From assembly GCA_964422205.1 (NCBI GenBank), contig CAYRAI010000001.1, positions 62,001 through 126,000 on the forward strand: 64,000 bases of DNA. Reading direction: 5' to 3'. The notes under the pieces are model-generated. The model was given only the letters and a program-made list of their open reading frames with translations, made no database searches and was not told where the DNA came from. Positions 52,016 to 61,268 of this stretch are shown piece after piece (position 1 is the first letter of the stretch; each line of letters opens with the position of its first letter). The position numbers were made by a program, and so were the translations under genes. The stretch comes from CAZNYN01 sp964422205. Lineage in GTDB: Bacteria; Synergistota; Synergistia; Synergistales; Synergistaceae.

Positions 52016-52507
52016 TTACTTAAGCTGTATCTTTTCAATCTTAAGATGTCTGATTCCGCGTGGCGTTCTGGCTATGACTTCCTCACCGGCTGTCTTTCCG
52101 ATAACGGCTTTTCCCACCGGGCTTGCGGCAGAAATACGATTTTCTTTAATGTCAGCTTCTTCGGTTCCAACCAAGGTATAAGTAAAAGTCTTATTCATGT
52201 CCGTATCGACTATTGTTACAGTTGTTCCGAGGCTCGCAACACTTGTGTCTATATCTTCTGTATCGACAACCTGTGCCTTGCTTAGCTGATATTCAAGCAG
52301 CAAAACTCTGTTTTCAAGTTTTTCCTGTTCTTCCTTTGCTGCATGATATTCAGCATTCTCACTGAGGTCGCCAAAAGCACGGGCCTCTTCTAATTTTGCG
52401 GCAATTTCTGCTCTGCCATCTCCACGCAAACCAACAAGCTCTGCTTTAAGCTTATCGTAGCCTTCCCTTGTCATTACAACTTTGTCTTCAACTGCTTTTG
52501 CAGCCAT
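52016..52507 (-). CDS. greA: Transcription elongation factor GreA
   Basis: 163 residues. N-terminal coiled coil (MTREGYDKLKAELVGL, then ARAFGDLSENAEYHAAKEEQ, whose acidic tip stimulates RNA polymerase cleavage) and a C-terminal FKBP-like domain (ISAASPVGKAVIGKTAGEEV). It rescues arrested polymerase. It has its own promoter and terminator. Confidence 0.95.
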   Translation of the reverse strand: MAAKAVEDKVVMTREGYDKLKAELVGLRGDGRAEIAAKLEEARAFGDLSENAEYHAAKEEQEKLENRVLLLEYQLSKAQVVDTEDIDTSVASLGTTVTIVDTDMNKTFTYTLVGTEEADIKENRISAASPVGKAVIGKTAGEEVIARTPRGIRHLKIEKIQLK

Positions 52508-52554
52508 CTATGCTACACCACCTAAGGTTCTATTCTTTTTTCTTTGCGGAAAAT

Positions 52555-52583
52555 ATTCTACCAGATTGGCGGCAAAATATCAA
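52555..52583 (-). promoter_or_regulatory. Promoter of greA
   Basis: TTGATA (52583-52578), 17-nt spacer, TAGAAT (52560-52555); predicted start near 52548, about 40 nt before the ATG. Confidence 0.6.
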
Positions 52584-52643
52584 ATTATATTCTGAGGCAA
52601 TGTACATAATCTTTCTATTGCCTGTTTGCTTAATCCCGCTATT

Positions 52644-52670
52644 AAAAATGGCACCCTTTGTATGGGTGCC
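52644..52670 (-). terminator. Intrinsic terminator of glpX
   Basis: GGCACCC (52670-52664) / GGGTGCC (52656-52650) with a 7-nt loop, then TTTTT. Confidence 0.85.
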
Positions 52671-52690
52671 AGTGATATTTATCTGCCGTA

Positions 52691-53701
52691 CTAGAGGAAG
52701 GAGACCGAGGCTGAGTGAGCACCGTATTTAATCCCGCTTATCTCATCCAACTTCTGAACATTGTGTATTGCGTCTATATAGCGTATAGTTCCGCTCTTAG
52801 CCCTCATTACAAGTGATGATGTTTGGACTACATCGCCTGAATACCTTACACCTTTAAGCCAGTCACCGTCGGTAACTCCGGTAGCGGCGAAGTAAACGTT
52901 GTCACATGAGACAAGGTCATTAAGCATAAGAATTTTGTTCACGTCCATTTTTTTCTCTTTGCACTTTTCAAGCTCTTCATCATTACGCGGCCAAAGTTTG
53001 CACTGCATATTGCCGCCTACACATTTCACGGCACAGGCCGTGATTACAGCCTCCGGAGAACCGCCTATTCCCATAAGGAGGTCTATTCCTGAATGAGGTT
53101 TGCAGGTTGAAAGAGCTCCTGCAACATCTCCGTCTGGAATAAGGCGTATGCGGGCATGAAGCGAGCGTATCTCTTTTATCAGTTCGGCATGGCGAGGTCT
53201 GTCAAGAACTATAACTGTTACATCTTCCACCGATTTTCTAAGAGCTCTTGCAACTGCACGAATATTGTCGGTAGGAGTCGCCTCTATATTTATTACATGA
53301 GCCGCATAAGGGCCTGTAGCAATTTTGTTCATGTAAAAAATATGCTGCGGGTTGTACATTGTTCCTCTGTCGGCAAATGCAACGACGCTTACGGCATTCG
53401 GCAACCCCTCAGCGGTAAGCCTTGTTCCGTCTATAGGGTCAACTGCTATGTCAACTTGAGGATCACAGTGCATACCGAGCTTTTCTCCATTAAACAGCAT
53501 CGGAGCTTCATCTTTTTCACCTTCGCCTATTACAACGCGTCCTTCCATCTGAACATTGTTCAACATAAAGCGCATTGCATTGACAGCCGCACCGTCAACT
53601 CCGTTTTTATCTCCTCTGCCCATCCAACGGCCTGCCGCCATTGCGGCGGCTTCTGTCGCTCTAACCATTTCTAAAGCTATATTTCTGTCCGGCGCAGCCA
53701 T
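52691..53701 (-). CDS. glpX: Fructose-1,6-bisphosphatase, class II (GlpX)
   Basis: 336 residues. VVIGEGEKDEAPML and DPIDGTRLTAEG supply the Glu/Asp metal ligands typical of GlpX. It hydrolyses fructose 1,6-bisphosphate in gluconeogenesis, which goes with YvcK and the glycolytic genes elsewhere in the window. It is the last gene of the tmk-glpX run. Confidence 0.95.
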   Translation of the reverse strand: MAAPDRNIALEMVRATEAAAMAAGRWMGRGDKNGVDGAAVNAMRFMLNNVQMEGRVVIGEGEKDEAPMLFNGEKLGMHCDPQVDIAVDPIDGTRLTAEGLPNAVSVVAFADRGTMYNPQHIFYMNKIATGPYAAHVINIEATPTDNIRAVARALRKSVEDVTVIVLDRPRHAELIKEIRSLHARIRLIPDGDVAGALSTCKPHSGIDLLMGIGGSPEAVITACAVKCVGGNMQCKLWPRNDEELEKCKEKKMDVNKILMLNDLVSCDNVYFAATGVTDGDWLKGVRYSGDVVQTSSLVMRAKSGTIRYIDAIHNVQKLDEISGIKYGAHSASVSFL

Positions 53702-53757
53702 ATCTTAACCCCTCCGTATAAAATTTATTGTTGTAAGTGAAAGCAAAGTATCAACGT

Positions 53758-55059
53758 CTAAGCAGTCAGCTCGGGAAAACGGCTGAATATCTCGTCAATA
53801 TGCTTTAGATAATACCCCAAATCAAACAAAGATTCCAGCTCATCATTTGTTAATTTTGTGATTCTTTCGTCAGATTTCAAAAGTTCCAAAAGCGGAATTT
53901 TTTCATTCCAGCATCTCATTGCATTGCTCTGAGCGATCGCATAAGCGTCCTCTCTGCTTATTCCCTCTCTTTCAAGCAGAGCCAAGAGCACTCTTCCTGA
54001 GAACAGCAGTCCTTTCGTAATCTCTATATTCTCACGCATTTTGTCTTCATTTACGGTAAGTCCGCTTATGACTTTTGTTATTATCTTTGTCATGTAATGT
54101 ATGGTATGGAACATGTCTGGCCATATTACTCTCTCCACAGACGAGTGGCTTATGTCCCTCTCATGCCATAACGCAATGTCTTCAAGAGCGGGGATCGCAT
54201 ATCCTCGCAGCAGTCTCGACATTCCGCACACTCTTTCGCAAAGTATCGGATTTTTCTTATGAGGCATCGCTGAAGAGCCTTTTTGCCCTTTTTTAAACGG
54301 TTCAAGCGCTTCAAGCACTTCAGTGCGCTGAAGATGACGAACTTCAAGTGCCAATCTTTCCAATGTAGCCCCGCAGACGGCTATGTCTGTGGCGATCCGC
54401 GCATGTCTGTCCCTTTGGATAACCTGAGTCGCCACAGCATCCACTCCAAGCCCTAATATTTCGCATACTCTGGCTTCTATTGACGGAGGGCAGTTTGCAT
54501 ATGTGCCAACGGCACCGGAAAGCTTTCCTACCATCATTTCTTTTCTTGTCTGTATAAGACGTTCTATGTCTCTTCCTAGTTCTGCATAGTGGTTAAGAAG
54601 TTTGAGCCCGAATGTAGTGGGCTCGGCATGTATGCCGTGAGTTCTTCCGGCGCATGGAGTCATTTTGTATTCTAAAGCCTTTTTGCCGACAACCTTATGC
54701 AGTTCCTGAAGCGACGATATTATTATCTGCATGCTTTCTGCAAGAAGTAGTGATGAGGCTGTATCTATGACATCGCTGCTTGTCAGTCCCAAGTGTACAA
54801 AGCGCCCTGATTCCCCTATTTTCTCAGCAACGCTGGATACAAAGGCTATAACATCATGCTGAGTTATTTCTTCTATCTCGCGGATTCTATCAACGTCAAA
54901 GTCCGCTTTCTCAGCTATATTGCGGTAATCCTCATCGGGAATCTCCCCAGCTTCGTTCCATGCGCGGCATGCTGCGATCTCAACATCAAGCCAGCGCTTA
55001 AAACGATTTTGGTCGGTCCATACGGATTTTATTTCATGTGTTTCGTAACGTGGAATCAT
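53758..55059 (-). CDS. purB: Adenylosuccinate lyase
   Basis: 433 residues from an ATG at 55059, 8 nt after GGAGG; two earlier in-frame ATG/GTG codons precede that site. TSSDVIDTA, GRTHGIHAEP and the signature GSSAMPHKKNP are all present. It acts twice in purine synthesis (SAICAR and adenylosuccinate). No other pur gene is adjacent. Confidence 0.96.
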   Translation of the reverse strand: MIPRYETHEIKSVWTDQNRFKRWLDVEIAACRAWNEAGEIPDEDYRNIAEKADFDVDRIREIEEITQHDVIAFVSSVAEKIGESGRFVHLGLTSSDVIDTASSLLLAESMQIIISSLQELHKVVGKKALEYKMTPCAGRTHGIHAEPTTFGLKLLNHYAELGRDIERLIQTRKEMMVGKLSGAVGTYANCPPSIEARVCEILGLGVDAVATQVIQRDRHARIATDIAVCGATLERLALEVRHLQRTEVLEALEPFKKGQKGSSAMPHKKNPILCERVCGMSRLLRGYAIPALEDIALWHERDISHSSVERVIWPDMFHTIHYMTKIITKVISGLTVNEDKMRENIEITKGLLFSGRVLLALLEREGISREDAYAIAQSNAMRCWNEKIPLLELLKSDERITKLTNDELESLFDLGYYLKHIDEIFSRFPELTA

Positions 55060-55084
55060 TAAAGCCGCCTCCATCACAACTTAA

Positions 55085-55660
55085 TTATTTATTGATTTGT
55101 GTCGCTGAAAAATGTTCCGATTTCCAATCTTCTCTCACTGTCTCAAGCCAAGAATCATACAAGCCGCTTTTAAAGTCGGGAAATGTATAAAAGAAGTTCT
55201 CCCATTTTCCCTTTCTTCTGCATAATGTCACTTCTGCAAAGATTCCGTCTTTGAGGTATATCCTATGAGCCTGGCCTTTTGTCGAAGCCAGCAAAAGTCT
55301 TGCTCCGTCAAGTGTTCCAGGGTCAAGGTTTACCCTCCTTGACTCACCGGTCTCAGCCTCAAGACCTATTGTCAGACGCTTCCATTCTGGCAGTTTTGAC
55401 AAAGGGTAGAGCCCAGGATATGAAAAAAAGCATCTGTCTAGTTCGGGCGCTATCTCCTCATAGTAGTTTGTCCATGTAAACGGATATATTCTGCTTATCC
55501 TTTCGGGTTCGCCCCACTCGGCAGCAAGAAGTTTTTTTATATTTTTAAAAACAGCTTCGTTGCCTCTTGGCACTAAAAGTGCCAGAATTTTCTTAACGAG
55601 AGGGTCTCTGGGGTGCCTGTCTTCACAATCTTTAAGTAAAGAGCTGTTATTTTTTAACAT
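55085..55660 (-). CDS. DUF4416-family protein of unknown function
   Basis: 191 residues; ATG at 55660 inside the last codons of ftsY (14-nt overlap). RRVNLDPGTLDGARLLLASTK, HRIYLKDGIFAEVTL and NFFYTFPDFKSGLY match the DUF4416 pattern as I recall it. No membrane segment or catalytic motif is evident. Function unknown; coupling to ftsY is the only clue. Confidence 0.8.
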   Translation of the reverse strand: MLKNNSSLLKDCEDRHPRDPLVKKILALLVPRGNEAVFKNIKKLLAAEWGEPERISRIYPFTWTNYYEEIAPELDRCFFSYPGLYPLSKLPEWKRLTIGLEAETGESRRVNLDPGTLDGARLLLASTKGQAHRIYLKDGIFAEVTLCRRKGKWENFFYTFPDFKSGLYDSWLETVREDWKSEHFSATQINK

Positions 55661-56570
55661 CAAGCAAAGTCTCTATAAATGTTCTTGGGTCAAAGAGCTG
55701 CAAATCATCTACCCCTTCACCAAGACCTACATATCTTATAGGCATTTTCAATTTGTCCGCAATGGCCAAAATGATGCCTCCCTTTGATGTGTTGTCAAAT
55801 TTTGTTAGTATAACACCAGTTATGGGCATTACCTTGCTGAAAGTTTCAGCCTGAAGAAATCCGTTCTGCCCCGTAACTGCGTCAAGCACGATGAGAACTT
55901 CCGCCGCACCTTCAGTAATCTCTCTTTTTACAACTCTGTTGACTTTTGAGAGTTCTTCCATAAGGTTTGACTTTGTGTGCAGCCGTCCGGCCGTATCCGC
56001 TATAATGACGTCATCTCCTGCGGCTTTTGCCGCCATAATGGCATCAAATACGACAGCGGCAGGGTCAGAATCCTGGCTTTGGGCAATGACTCTGACACCG
56101 GTTTTGACTCCCCAAGCTTTAAGCTGTTCTATCGCTGCCGCTCTGAATGTGTCTGCGGCAGCCATGATTACTTTAACACCGCTGTTTTTAAGTTGAGCTG
56201 CAAGCTTTCCTGATGTGGTGGTTTTACCGCTTCCATTAACACCTATCATTATTACGACAGACGGTTTTTTGCCTATATTCAGGGGTTGTCCCATTCCGGG
56301 TATTGCCTCAAGCTGACTTATCAGCAGTTCGGAAAAGGCTGTCTTTAGCTCTGAGACATTTGAAATTCTCTTATCTATAGATTCCTGACGCAATCTTTTT
56401 ATCAGAGACTCCGCCGCATCAATGCCGACATCTCCTAAGATAAGCTGCTCTTCAAGATCACTCCAAAATTCTTCTGTAATAGGCTCATCAGAGAATAGAT
56501 TAGAGACGCTCTGTGTCCATTTATTGCCAGCGTTCTTCAGTTTATCCGCAAAATTTTTCCAAATTGCCAC
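55647..56570 (-). CDS. ftsY: Signal recognition particle receptor FtsY
   Basis: 307 residues from a GTG at 56570, nine nt after AAGGAA; two GTG codons just upstream are too close to that site. A short helical N-domain is followed by the SRP GTPase NG core: GVNGSGKTTT at about 110-119, DTAGRLHTKSNLMEEL and TKFDNTSKGG. It docks ribosome-SRP complexes to the translocon. The acidic A domain of E. coli FtsY is absent. Confidence 0.95.
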   Translation of the reverse strand: MAIWKNFADKLKNAGNKWTQSVSNLFSDEPITEEFWSDLEEQLILGDVGIDAAESLIKRLRQESIDKRISNVSELKTAFSELLISQLEAIPGMGQPLNIGKKPSVVIMIGVNGSGKTTTSGKLAAQLKNSGVKVIMAAADTFRAAAIEQLKAWGVKTGVRVIAQSQDSDPAAVVFDAIMAAKAAGDDVIIADTAGRLHTKSNLMEELSKVNRVVKREITEGAAEVLIVLDAVTGQNGFLQAETFSKVMPITGVILTKFDNTSKGGIILAIADKLKMPIRYVGLGEGVDDLQLFDPRTFIETLLDVKK

Positions 56571-56601
56571 ATTCACCACTTCCTTTCTTCATGCCGGTGT
56601 A

Positions 56602-57855
56602 TTATTTAGGTTTTGTTTCCGCTGTTTTCTTCTGTCCTCTGGGTCTTCTGTGTCTTGGTCTGTGCGGCTTTGGCTGTGTGCCCTGAGCAGATGGGTCCTC
56701 CTGAACTGTTTTATGTTCTTTCTCCTGTCCCTCATGCTCACGGACATTTTGCTGCTCTACGCCGTTGTTAGGCTTGCGTGGACGTCTTTTTTTCTTCTTT
56801 GCGGATTTATCGTGAACAGGGTACTCGTTATGCTCCTGCGCCACATTCTTTTTATCGGGGATAACCTCAATTTCTGCTCGCTCTGACAGAGGAACCAATG
56901 CATCGGACCTAGACGAGAAATCAGGGAATATACCCCTGATATCACCGAGAGGCGCGTCTTTATTTTCTTCTTCAACAATCCAGTCGCCGCCGGCTATAAC
57001 AGTATCTTTAAAAAGTTCGAAATCTTTTATAGGAACTCTGACTTCGCCTCTGCCCGGAACAAAGCAGCGGACATTCTTTAAATGTATCTCTATGCCTGCA
57101 ACAATTACATTGCCATTTGGAGTCTTAATTTTAGTGCCTGGGTTGGGAAGACCTTCCCACATTTCGTGATAAACATTATGCTCAAAGCACATGCAGCACA
57201 TCAGGCGTCCGCATATTCCCGATATTTTTGCCGGATTAAGGGCAAGATTCTGCTCCTTTACCATTTTTATGCATATCGGTGCAAACTGGTTGAGCCAATA
57301 GCTGCAGCAGCAGGGCTGACCGCACGGGCCCACACCTCTTATTATTTTTGCCTCATCGCGCACACCTATCTGACGGAGCTCTATGCGTGTTTTAAATTCT
57401 CTTGCTAAGTCGCGGACATAGGCTCTGAAGTCTACCCGCTGTTCGGATGAGAAGTAGAAGAATAGCTTTCTCTTATTTAATAAGAACTCAACGTCAATAA
57501 GCTTCATTTCAAGATCATGAGGCTTCAAAAGCTCTTTGGCGCTTTTGAGTATTTCATTTTCTTCAACTCTGTATTCGGCGGCACAGGCAATATCATCTTC
57601 CGACGCAAAAGAAACAAAGTTTAAATCAGTGACAACTGGTTCTGTATTTTTTGTGGCAGAGTCTCCGTGTTCTGAGGCGTTCCGGAGCTGTCTGTATGCT
57701 GTTTCCTGCTCCCCTGTCAGCTCTCCGGCAACGACAGCAAGCTCCTCTCCTCTGTGTGACTCGACCACTGCGGAGTCACCTTTACTAATTTGTCCATCAT
57801 ATTCAATTATGCCAAGATATCTTGGCTTACCATATATTACCAAATATTTGCTCAC
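56602..57855 (-). CDS. ricT: RicT/YaaT-like PSP1 C-terminal domain protein
   Basis: 417 residues from a GTG at 57855, nine nt after AAGGAGG. The PSP1 core contains DRRE-like SSEQRVDFRAYVRDLAREFKTRIELRQIGVRDEAK, and the Cys-rich GPCGQPCCCSYW and SGICGRLMCCMCFEH segments match RicT, which in Bacillus binds 4Fe-4S clusters in the RicAFT complex that guides RNase Y. A basic, Lys/Arg-rich C-terminal tail of about 70 residues is unusual. It overlaps holB by 29 nt. Confidence 0.88.
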   Translation of the reverse strand: MSKYLVIYGKPRYLGIIEYDGQISKGDSAVVESHRGEELAVVAGELTGEQETAYRQLRNASEHGDSATKNTEPVVTDLNFVSFASEDDIACAAEYRVEENEILKSAKELLKPHDLEMKLIDVEFLLNKRKLFFYFSSEQRVDFRAYVRDLAREFKTRIELRQIGVRDEAKIIRGVGPCGQPCCCSYWLNQFAPICIKMVKEQNLALNPAKISGICGRLMCCMCFEHNVYHEMWEGLPNPGTKIKTPNGNVIVAGIEIHLKNVRCFVPGRGEVRVPIKDFELFKDTVIAGGDWIVEEENKDAPLGDIRGIFPDFSSRSDALVPLSERAEIEVIPDKKNVAQEHNEYPVHDKSAKKKKRRPRKPNNGVEQQNVREHEGQEKEHKTVQEDPSAQGTQPKPHRPRHRRPRGQKKTAETKPK

Positions 57856-58570
57856 AGGGAATACCCTCCTTGAGTACAGCAAAGACAACATCTTGAATCA
57901 TTGAAACAGAGAGTCTCTTTTGCTCCATTATTCTTACCGAAGATTCAAGCGCTGATGCAGTTCTGTAATCTTTTTTTTCACTTAAAAATTTTATCCAGCT
58001 GTCTATTTCCAGATAAACAAGTTCCGTACTGTTTTTCTTTGAATTTTCAATCCACTCTGCCCACTCGTCCGGCGAAGATGGATGTCTTCTGGGTTTAACG
58101 AGTTCTTCAGGCAAATCTATATATATAGACCAAACCCTGCTCTTTATTGTTGGAATAAGTTTATCCTCTTCTGAAACAAAGAGGATGGAGCCATGCACAG
58201 GCGGCTCCTCTGTAAGCTTCAGAAGGCTGTTGGATGCCTCAAGAGAGAGCTTGTCGGCAGACCACACGACAGCCAGACGTTTATCGGAAACAATCGGATG
58301 AAGCCCCAGTTCACCTTGAAGCATTCTGCATTCATCTATAGAGGGAGCCGTCAGGTATTTTCCCGCATAAATCAAATCGGGGTGTGTGTAATCATTCCAT
58401 GCATGAGAATCTCCGAGTCTGAGCTTAGCGTAATTTATCACAAATATTTCCTGCATAGAGGAAGGAATGACAACAGCCATAGACTGAGGACAGCGTCCTG
58501 TTTCGACAGCAAGCGCTATCTCCGACCATCCACGTGATGCTTTTAAAAGGCTGAGAGTTTCCTCAGGCAA
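57827..58570 (-). CDS. holB: DNA polymerase III delta-prime-like subunit (HolB), degenerate
   Basis: 247 residues from a TTG 8 nt after AGAGAGG, starting inside tmk. RLAVVWSADKLSLEASNSLLKLTEEPP and a following IKSRVW are the clamp-loader delta-prime signature. The Walker A loop and zinc-binding cysteines of full-length HolB (about 330 aa) are missing, so this is a shortened, non-ATP-binding form. The tmk-holB-ricT order is the conserved context. Confidence 0.8.
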   Translation of the reverse strand: MPEETLSLLKASRGWSEIALAVETGRCPQSMAVVIPSSMQEIFVINYAKLRLGDSHAWNDYTHPDLIYAGKYLTAPSIDECRMLQGELGLHPIVSDKRLAVVWSADKLSLEASNSLLKLTEEPPVHGSILFVSEEDKLIPTIKSRVWSIYIDLPEELVKPRRHPSSPDEWAEWIENSKKNSTELVYLEIDSWIKFLSEKKDYRTASALESSVRIMEQKRLSVSMIQDVVFAVLKEGIPCEQIFGNIW

Positions 58571-59177
58571 TCAGAATACCTCTCTTTATTAAAGAGTCAA
58601 GCAAGGTTAGAAATATTTCATCCTCGCTCTTAAAAGAGCAGTCTATCACAAGCCAGCGGTTAGGTTCTCTTTGTGCAAGGTTTTTATATCCTTCTCTGAT
58701 CTTTGACATAAAGACAAGCCCTTCCTGCTCAAAAGAATCAAGCCCGCCTCTTTTGGCAATTCTTTGGACCGCCGTCTCCACAGGCAGATCAAAGAAAACA
58801 GTACAGTCCGGAACGGGAAAATCAGATGCTTTTGCCAAAGAGTTAATTATATCCTGCGGAAGTCCTCTGCCCCACACCTGATATGCAATTGTAGAGTCGT
58901 GATATCTTTCGCATATTACATTGGAGCCAAAATCCAAGGCGGGACGTATAACAGCAGCTATGTGCTCTGCTCTGTCCAGCATAAAAAGATAAAGTTCACT
59001 CCAAGGGTGTTTTAAAGAACCGCTAAGAACCATGTTCCTTAAAATATTGCCTCCGTCCCAGCCTCCAGGTTCACGAGTAAGAAGCACTGGTCTATTGTTA
59101 TCTTTCAGCCAGTCTGCAAGTTTTTTGGCTTGAGTCGACTTGCCGCAGCCGTCTATACCTTCAAAGGTTATAAACAT
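58563..59177 (-). CDS. tmk: Thymidylate kinase
   Basis: 204 residues. P-loop GIDGCGKST (7-15), TREPGG and RYHDSTIAYQ are the dTMP-kinase motifs. It phosphorylates dTMP to dTDP. It is the first gene of tmk-holB-ricT-ftsY-DUF4416-purB-glpX. Confidence 0.96.
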   Translation of the reverse strand: MFITFEGIDGCGKSTQAKKLADWLKDNNRPVLLTREPGGWDGGNILRNMVLSGSLKHPWSELYLFMLDRAEHIAAVIRPALDFGSNVICERYHDSTIAYQVWGRGLPQDIINSLAKASDFPVPDCTVFFDLPVETAVQRIAKRGGLDSFEQEGLVFMSKIREGYKNLAQREPNRWLVIDCSFKSEDEIFLTLLDSLIKRGILIA

Positions 59178-59259
59178 AGTATCCCACCTTCACGTCCGTC
59201 TATGATAACACAAAATGCACACTCTCTGTCACAGTGTAAATATTTTTCTCCGTGGCACT

Positions 59260-59300
59260 AAAACACCCCCTCGGCGATAGTAACAGCTGAGGGGCGTGTT
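59260..59300 (-). terminator. Intrinsic terminator of pyrK-pyrD
   Basis: Minus-strand stem AACAC-CCCCTC arms: AACAC (59300-59296) with CCCCTC (59294-59289) pairing to GAGGGG and GTGTT (59272-59262), followed by a short T run. Confidence 0.75.
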
Positions 59301-59346
59301 ATAAAAAATTATCAGGAGTCATGATTGCCTAACAAACTCGGCGGAA

Positions 59347-60261
59347 CTAGATATTCGCAAACCCCCTTAATTTTTCAAGGGAATTTACTTTGTATCTTTC
59401 TGCTAATTCTGGGAGTCCTGCGCATATTTCTTCTCCCGTATTTATATTTCTGAAGAAAGCGGTCCCGACTTCAACTGCGGAAGCTCCTGCCAGTATCATA
59501 GCCGCACAGTCTTCAGAGGTTGAGACGCCCCCGCATCCGATAACGGGGATTTTGACAGACTGGCAGACCTGCCACACAAGACGGAGCGCAAGAGGAAAAA
59601 CGGCAGGACCGGAAAGCCCCGCTATCTTTCTATTAAACGCGGGCTTTCCTGTGAGCATATTCATGCCCATGCCAAGCCAAGTATTGGCACATACTATTGC
59701 ATCCGCACCTTCAGATTGTATCGCTTTTGCAACTCCGGCGGCATCAGAAGTCTGAGGTGTCATTTTAACCCACAAAGGGCCTTGCCACACCTTGCGCGCC
59801 GCAGCTACAGCTTTAGCCGCACCGGCACATTCCATTCCCCAGGCCATACCGTCCCCATCCACATTTGGACATGATATATTAAGCTCCGCAGCCGCAATTC
59901 CGCCCGCATCATTCAGTATAGCTAGAGTTTCAGCCGTCTCTTTTTCGCTTTCCATTACTACGTTGGCTATTGCCGGAATTGAGGAGGAAGTAACCATGTA
60001 GCTATATTTTTTTACAAATTCTCTTGCACCAACATTTTGCAGTCCTATGCTGTTAAGTACACCGGACGGAGTTTCCCAAAGTCTAATTCCCATGTTGCCT
60101 TTTCTCGGATTAAGGCTTATGGCTTTCGTGCAGGCCGCTCCAAGCCAGTCTGTGTTTTCTCCGAACCAGAAATCTTCGTCATAAGGCCACACTCCCGACG
60201 CAGCTATAACAGGAGTTTTCAGTGTAAGAGCGCCTATTTTTACAGATAAATTAATGTGCAT
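59347..60261 (-). CDS. pyrD: Dihydroorotate dehydrogenase B catalytic subunit (PyrD, class 1B)
   Basis: 304 residues; ATG at 60261 behind AGGTGAT, overlapping the pyrK end by 11 nt. KAISLNPRKGN, NSIGLQNVG and the catalytic NISCPN (Cys) are class 1B motifs. With PyrK it oxidises dihydroorotate using NAD+, the form used by anaerobes. Confidence 0.95.
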   Translation of the reverse strand: MHINLSVKIGALTLKTPVIAASGVWPYDEDFWFGENTDWLGAACTKAISLNPRKGNMGIRLWETPSGVLNSIGLQNVGAREFVKKYSYMVTSSSIPAIANVVMESEKETAETLAILNDAGGIAAAELNISCPNVDGDGMAWGMECAGAAKAVAAARKVWQGPLWVKMTPQTSDAAGVAKAIQSEGADAIVCANTWLGMGMNMLTGKPAFNRKIAGLSGPAVFPLALRLVWQVCQSVKIPVIGCGGVSTSEDCAAMILAGASAVEVGTAFFRNINTGEEICAGLPELAERYKVNSLEKLRGFANI

Positions 60262-61042
60262 CACGTATCACCTCATCCGCTCGAAAAAGTGATTGATCAA
60301 CACAAATCCTCTTCATACCGTTTTTTGTATTAATCACGCACCCCATACAGCCGCCGTATCCGCACGCCATTCTGTTGTCAATAGCAAAGTAGAGCTTGTC
60401 TAGCGACGAAGCGCAGTGTTTTTCAAGAGCATTTAAAAACCCCGGAGGCCCGCACGCCCATATCTGCTCATTCGTATTAAGCTCCTTCGGAAGCACCTTA
60501 AACATTGAATCGCCGTCACCAAAGGAACCGTCGTCAGTATATATTTTTGCGTTAGGCACAATAGAGAGTATCTTTTCTGCAAATTTTTCATATCCGCGTC
60601 CAGGCATTCCAACACTCAGCGATGCAATCCTCTCAGGGAAGAGTTTTGCAAAGAGAAACAATATACCTGCTCCGGCACCTCCGCCTGCAAGATGGACAGA
60701 TGTCGAATCTTCCGAAAAGGGAACTCCGAAAACACCCCTTACCTGTACCGTAGCCCCTTCCATAAATCTTGTCATCATCTCTGTTCCGCGCCCAAGTATC
60801 ATCCAGCAAACGGAAATGAAGCCTTTTTCTATATCTCTGTCTGCAACGGCAAAAGGGCGTCCGAGAAGCGGATCTGAGGTTGATGAAGGATATATCATCA
60901 CTGTGTTTCCTGGACGAACCACCGAGGCCAGCTCCGGACATTCAACGGTAAGCCAGAATATTCTCTCTGAAAGTTTTTCTATGCTTATAATCTTACATAT
61001 ATAGTCTCTTATTTTCTTTTTTCCGCATGAGCACTCTGACAT
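60251..61042 (-). CDS. pyrK: Dihydroorotate dehydrogenase B electron transfer subunit (PyrK)
   Basis: 263 residues. A FAD-binding domain (RPFAVADRD), an NAD-binding region (HLAGGGAGAGILFLFA, CGPPGFLNALE) and a C-terminal [2Fe-2S] motif CGYGGCMGCV followed by a fourth Cys. It passes electrons from PyrD to NAD+. Confidence 0.95.
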   Translation of the reverse strand: MSECSCGKKKIRDYICKIISIEKLSERIFWLTVECPELASVVRPGNTVMIYPSSTSDPLLGRPFAVADRDIEKGFISVCWMILGRGTEMMTRFMEGATVQVRGVFGVPFSEDSTSVHLAGGGAGAGILFLFAKLFPERIASLSVGMPGRGYEKFAEKILSIVPNAKIYTDDGSFGDGDSMFKVLPKELNTNEQIWACGPPGFLNALEKHCASSLDKLYFAIDNRMACGYGGCMGCVINTKNGMKRICVDQSLFRADEVIRDAH

Positions 61043-61081
61043 AAGTATTCCCCCATTACATAAATAAATCCGCTACTTTAT

Positions 61082-61110
61082 ATTTTATACTATTAATTCC
61101 TACAGTGAAA
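61082..61110 (-). promoter_or_regulatory. Promoter of pyrK-pyrD
   Basis: Minus strand: TTTCAC (61110-61105), 17-nt spacer, TAAAAT (61087-61082). Confidence 0.5.
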
Positions 61111-61136
61111 GGACTCTCTTATCAGCGATGATGAAA

Positions 61137-61165
61137 TGTACCCGGATGTCGTTTTAGGCTATAAT
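61137..61165 (+). promoter_or_regulatory. Promoter of the encapsulin operon
   Basis: A perfect TATAAT at 61160-61165; the -35 at 17 nt (TGTACC, 61137-61142) is weak, so an activator is plausible. The leader of about 97 nt shows no clear operator. Confidence 0.5.
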
Positions 61166-61268
61166 ACCAAACAAGTAATTGTGCTGACGCAGTAAAAATG
61201 TTTTGTAGTATTATCAAAAAGTATCGATAACAGTTTCAATTTAAACATATTATGGAAGGAGAATTTTT

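Noticed and set aside
61166..61268. Fur-like operator in the encapsulin leader
   Set aside because: Short GATAA/TTATC matches exist but do not reach a convincing Fur box.
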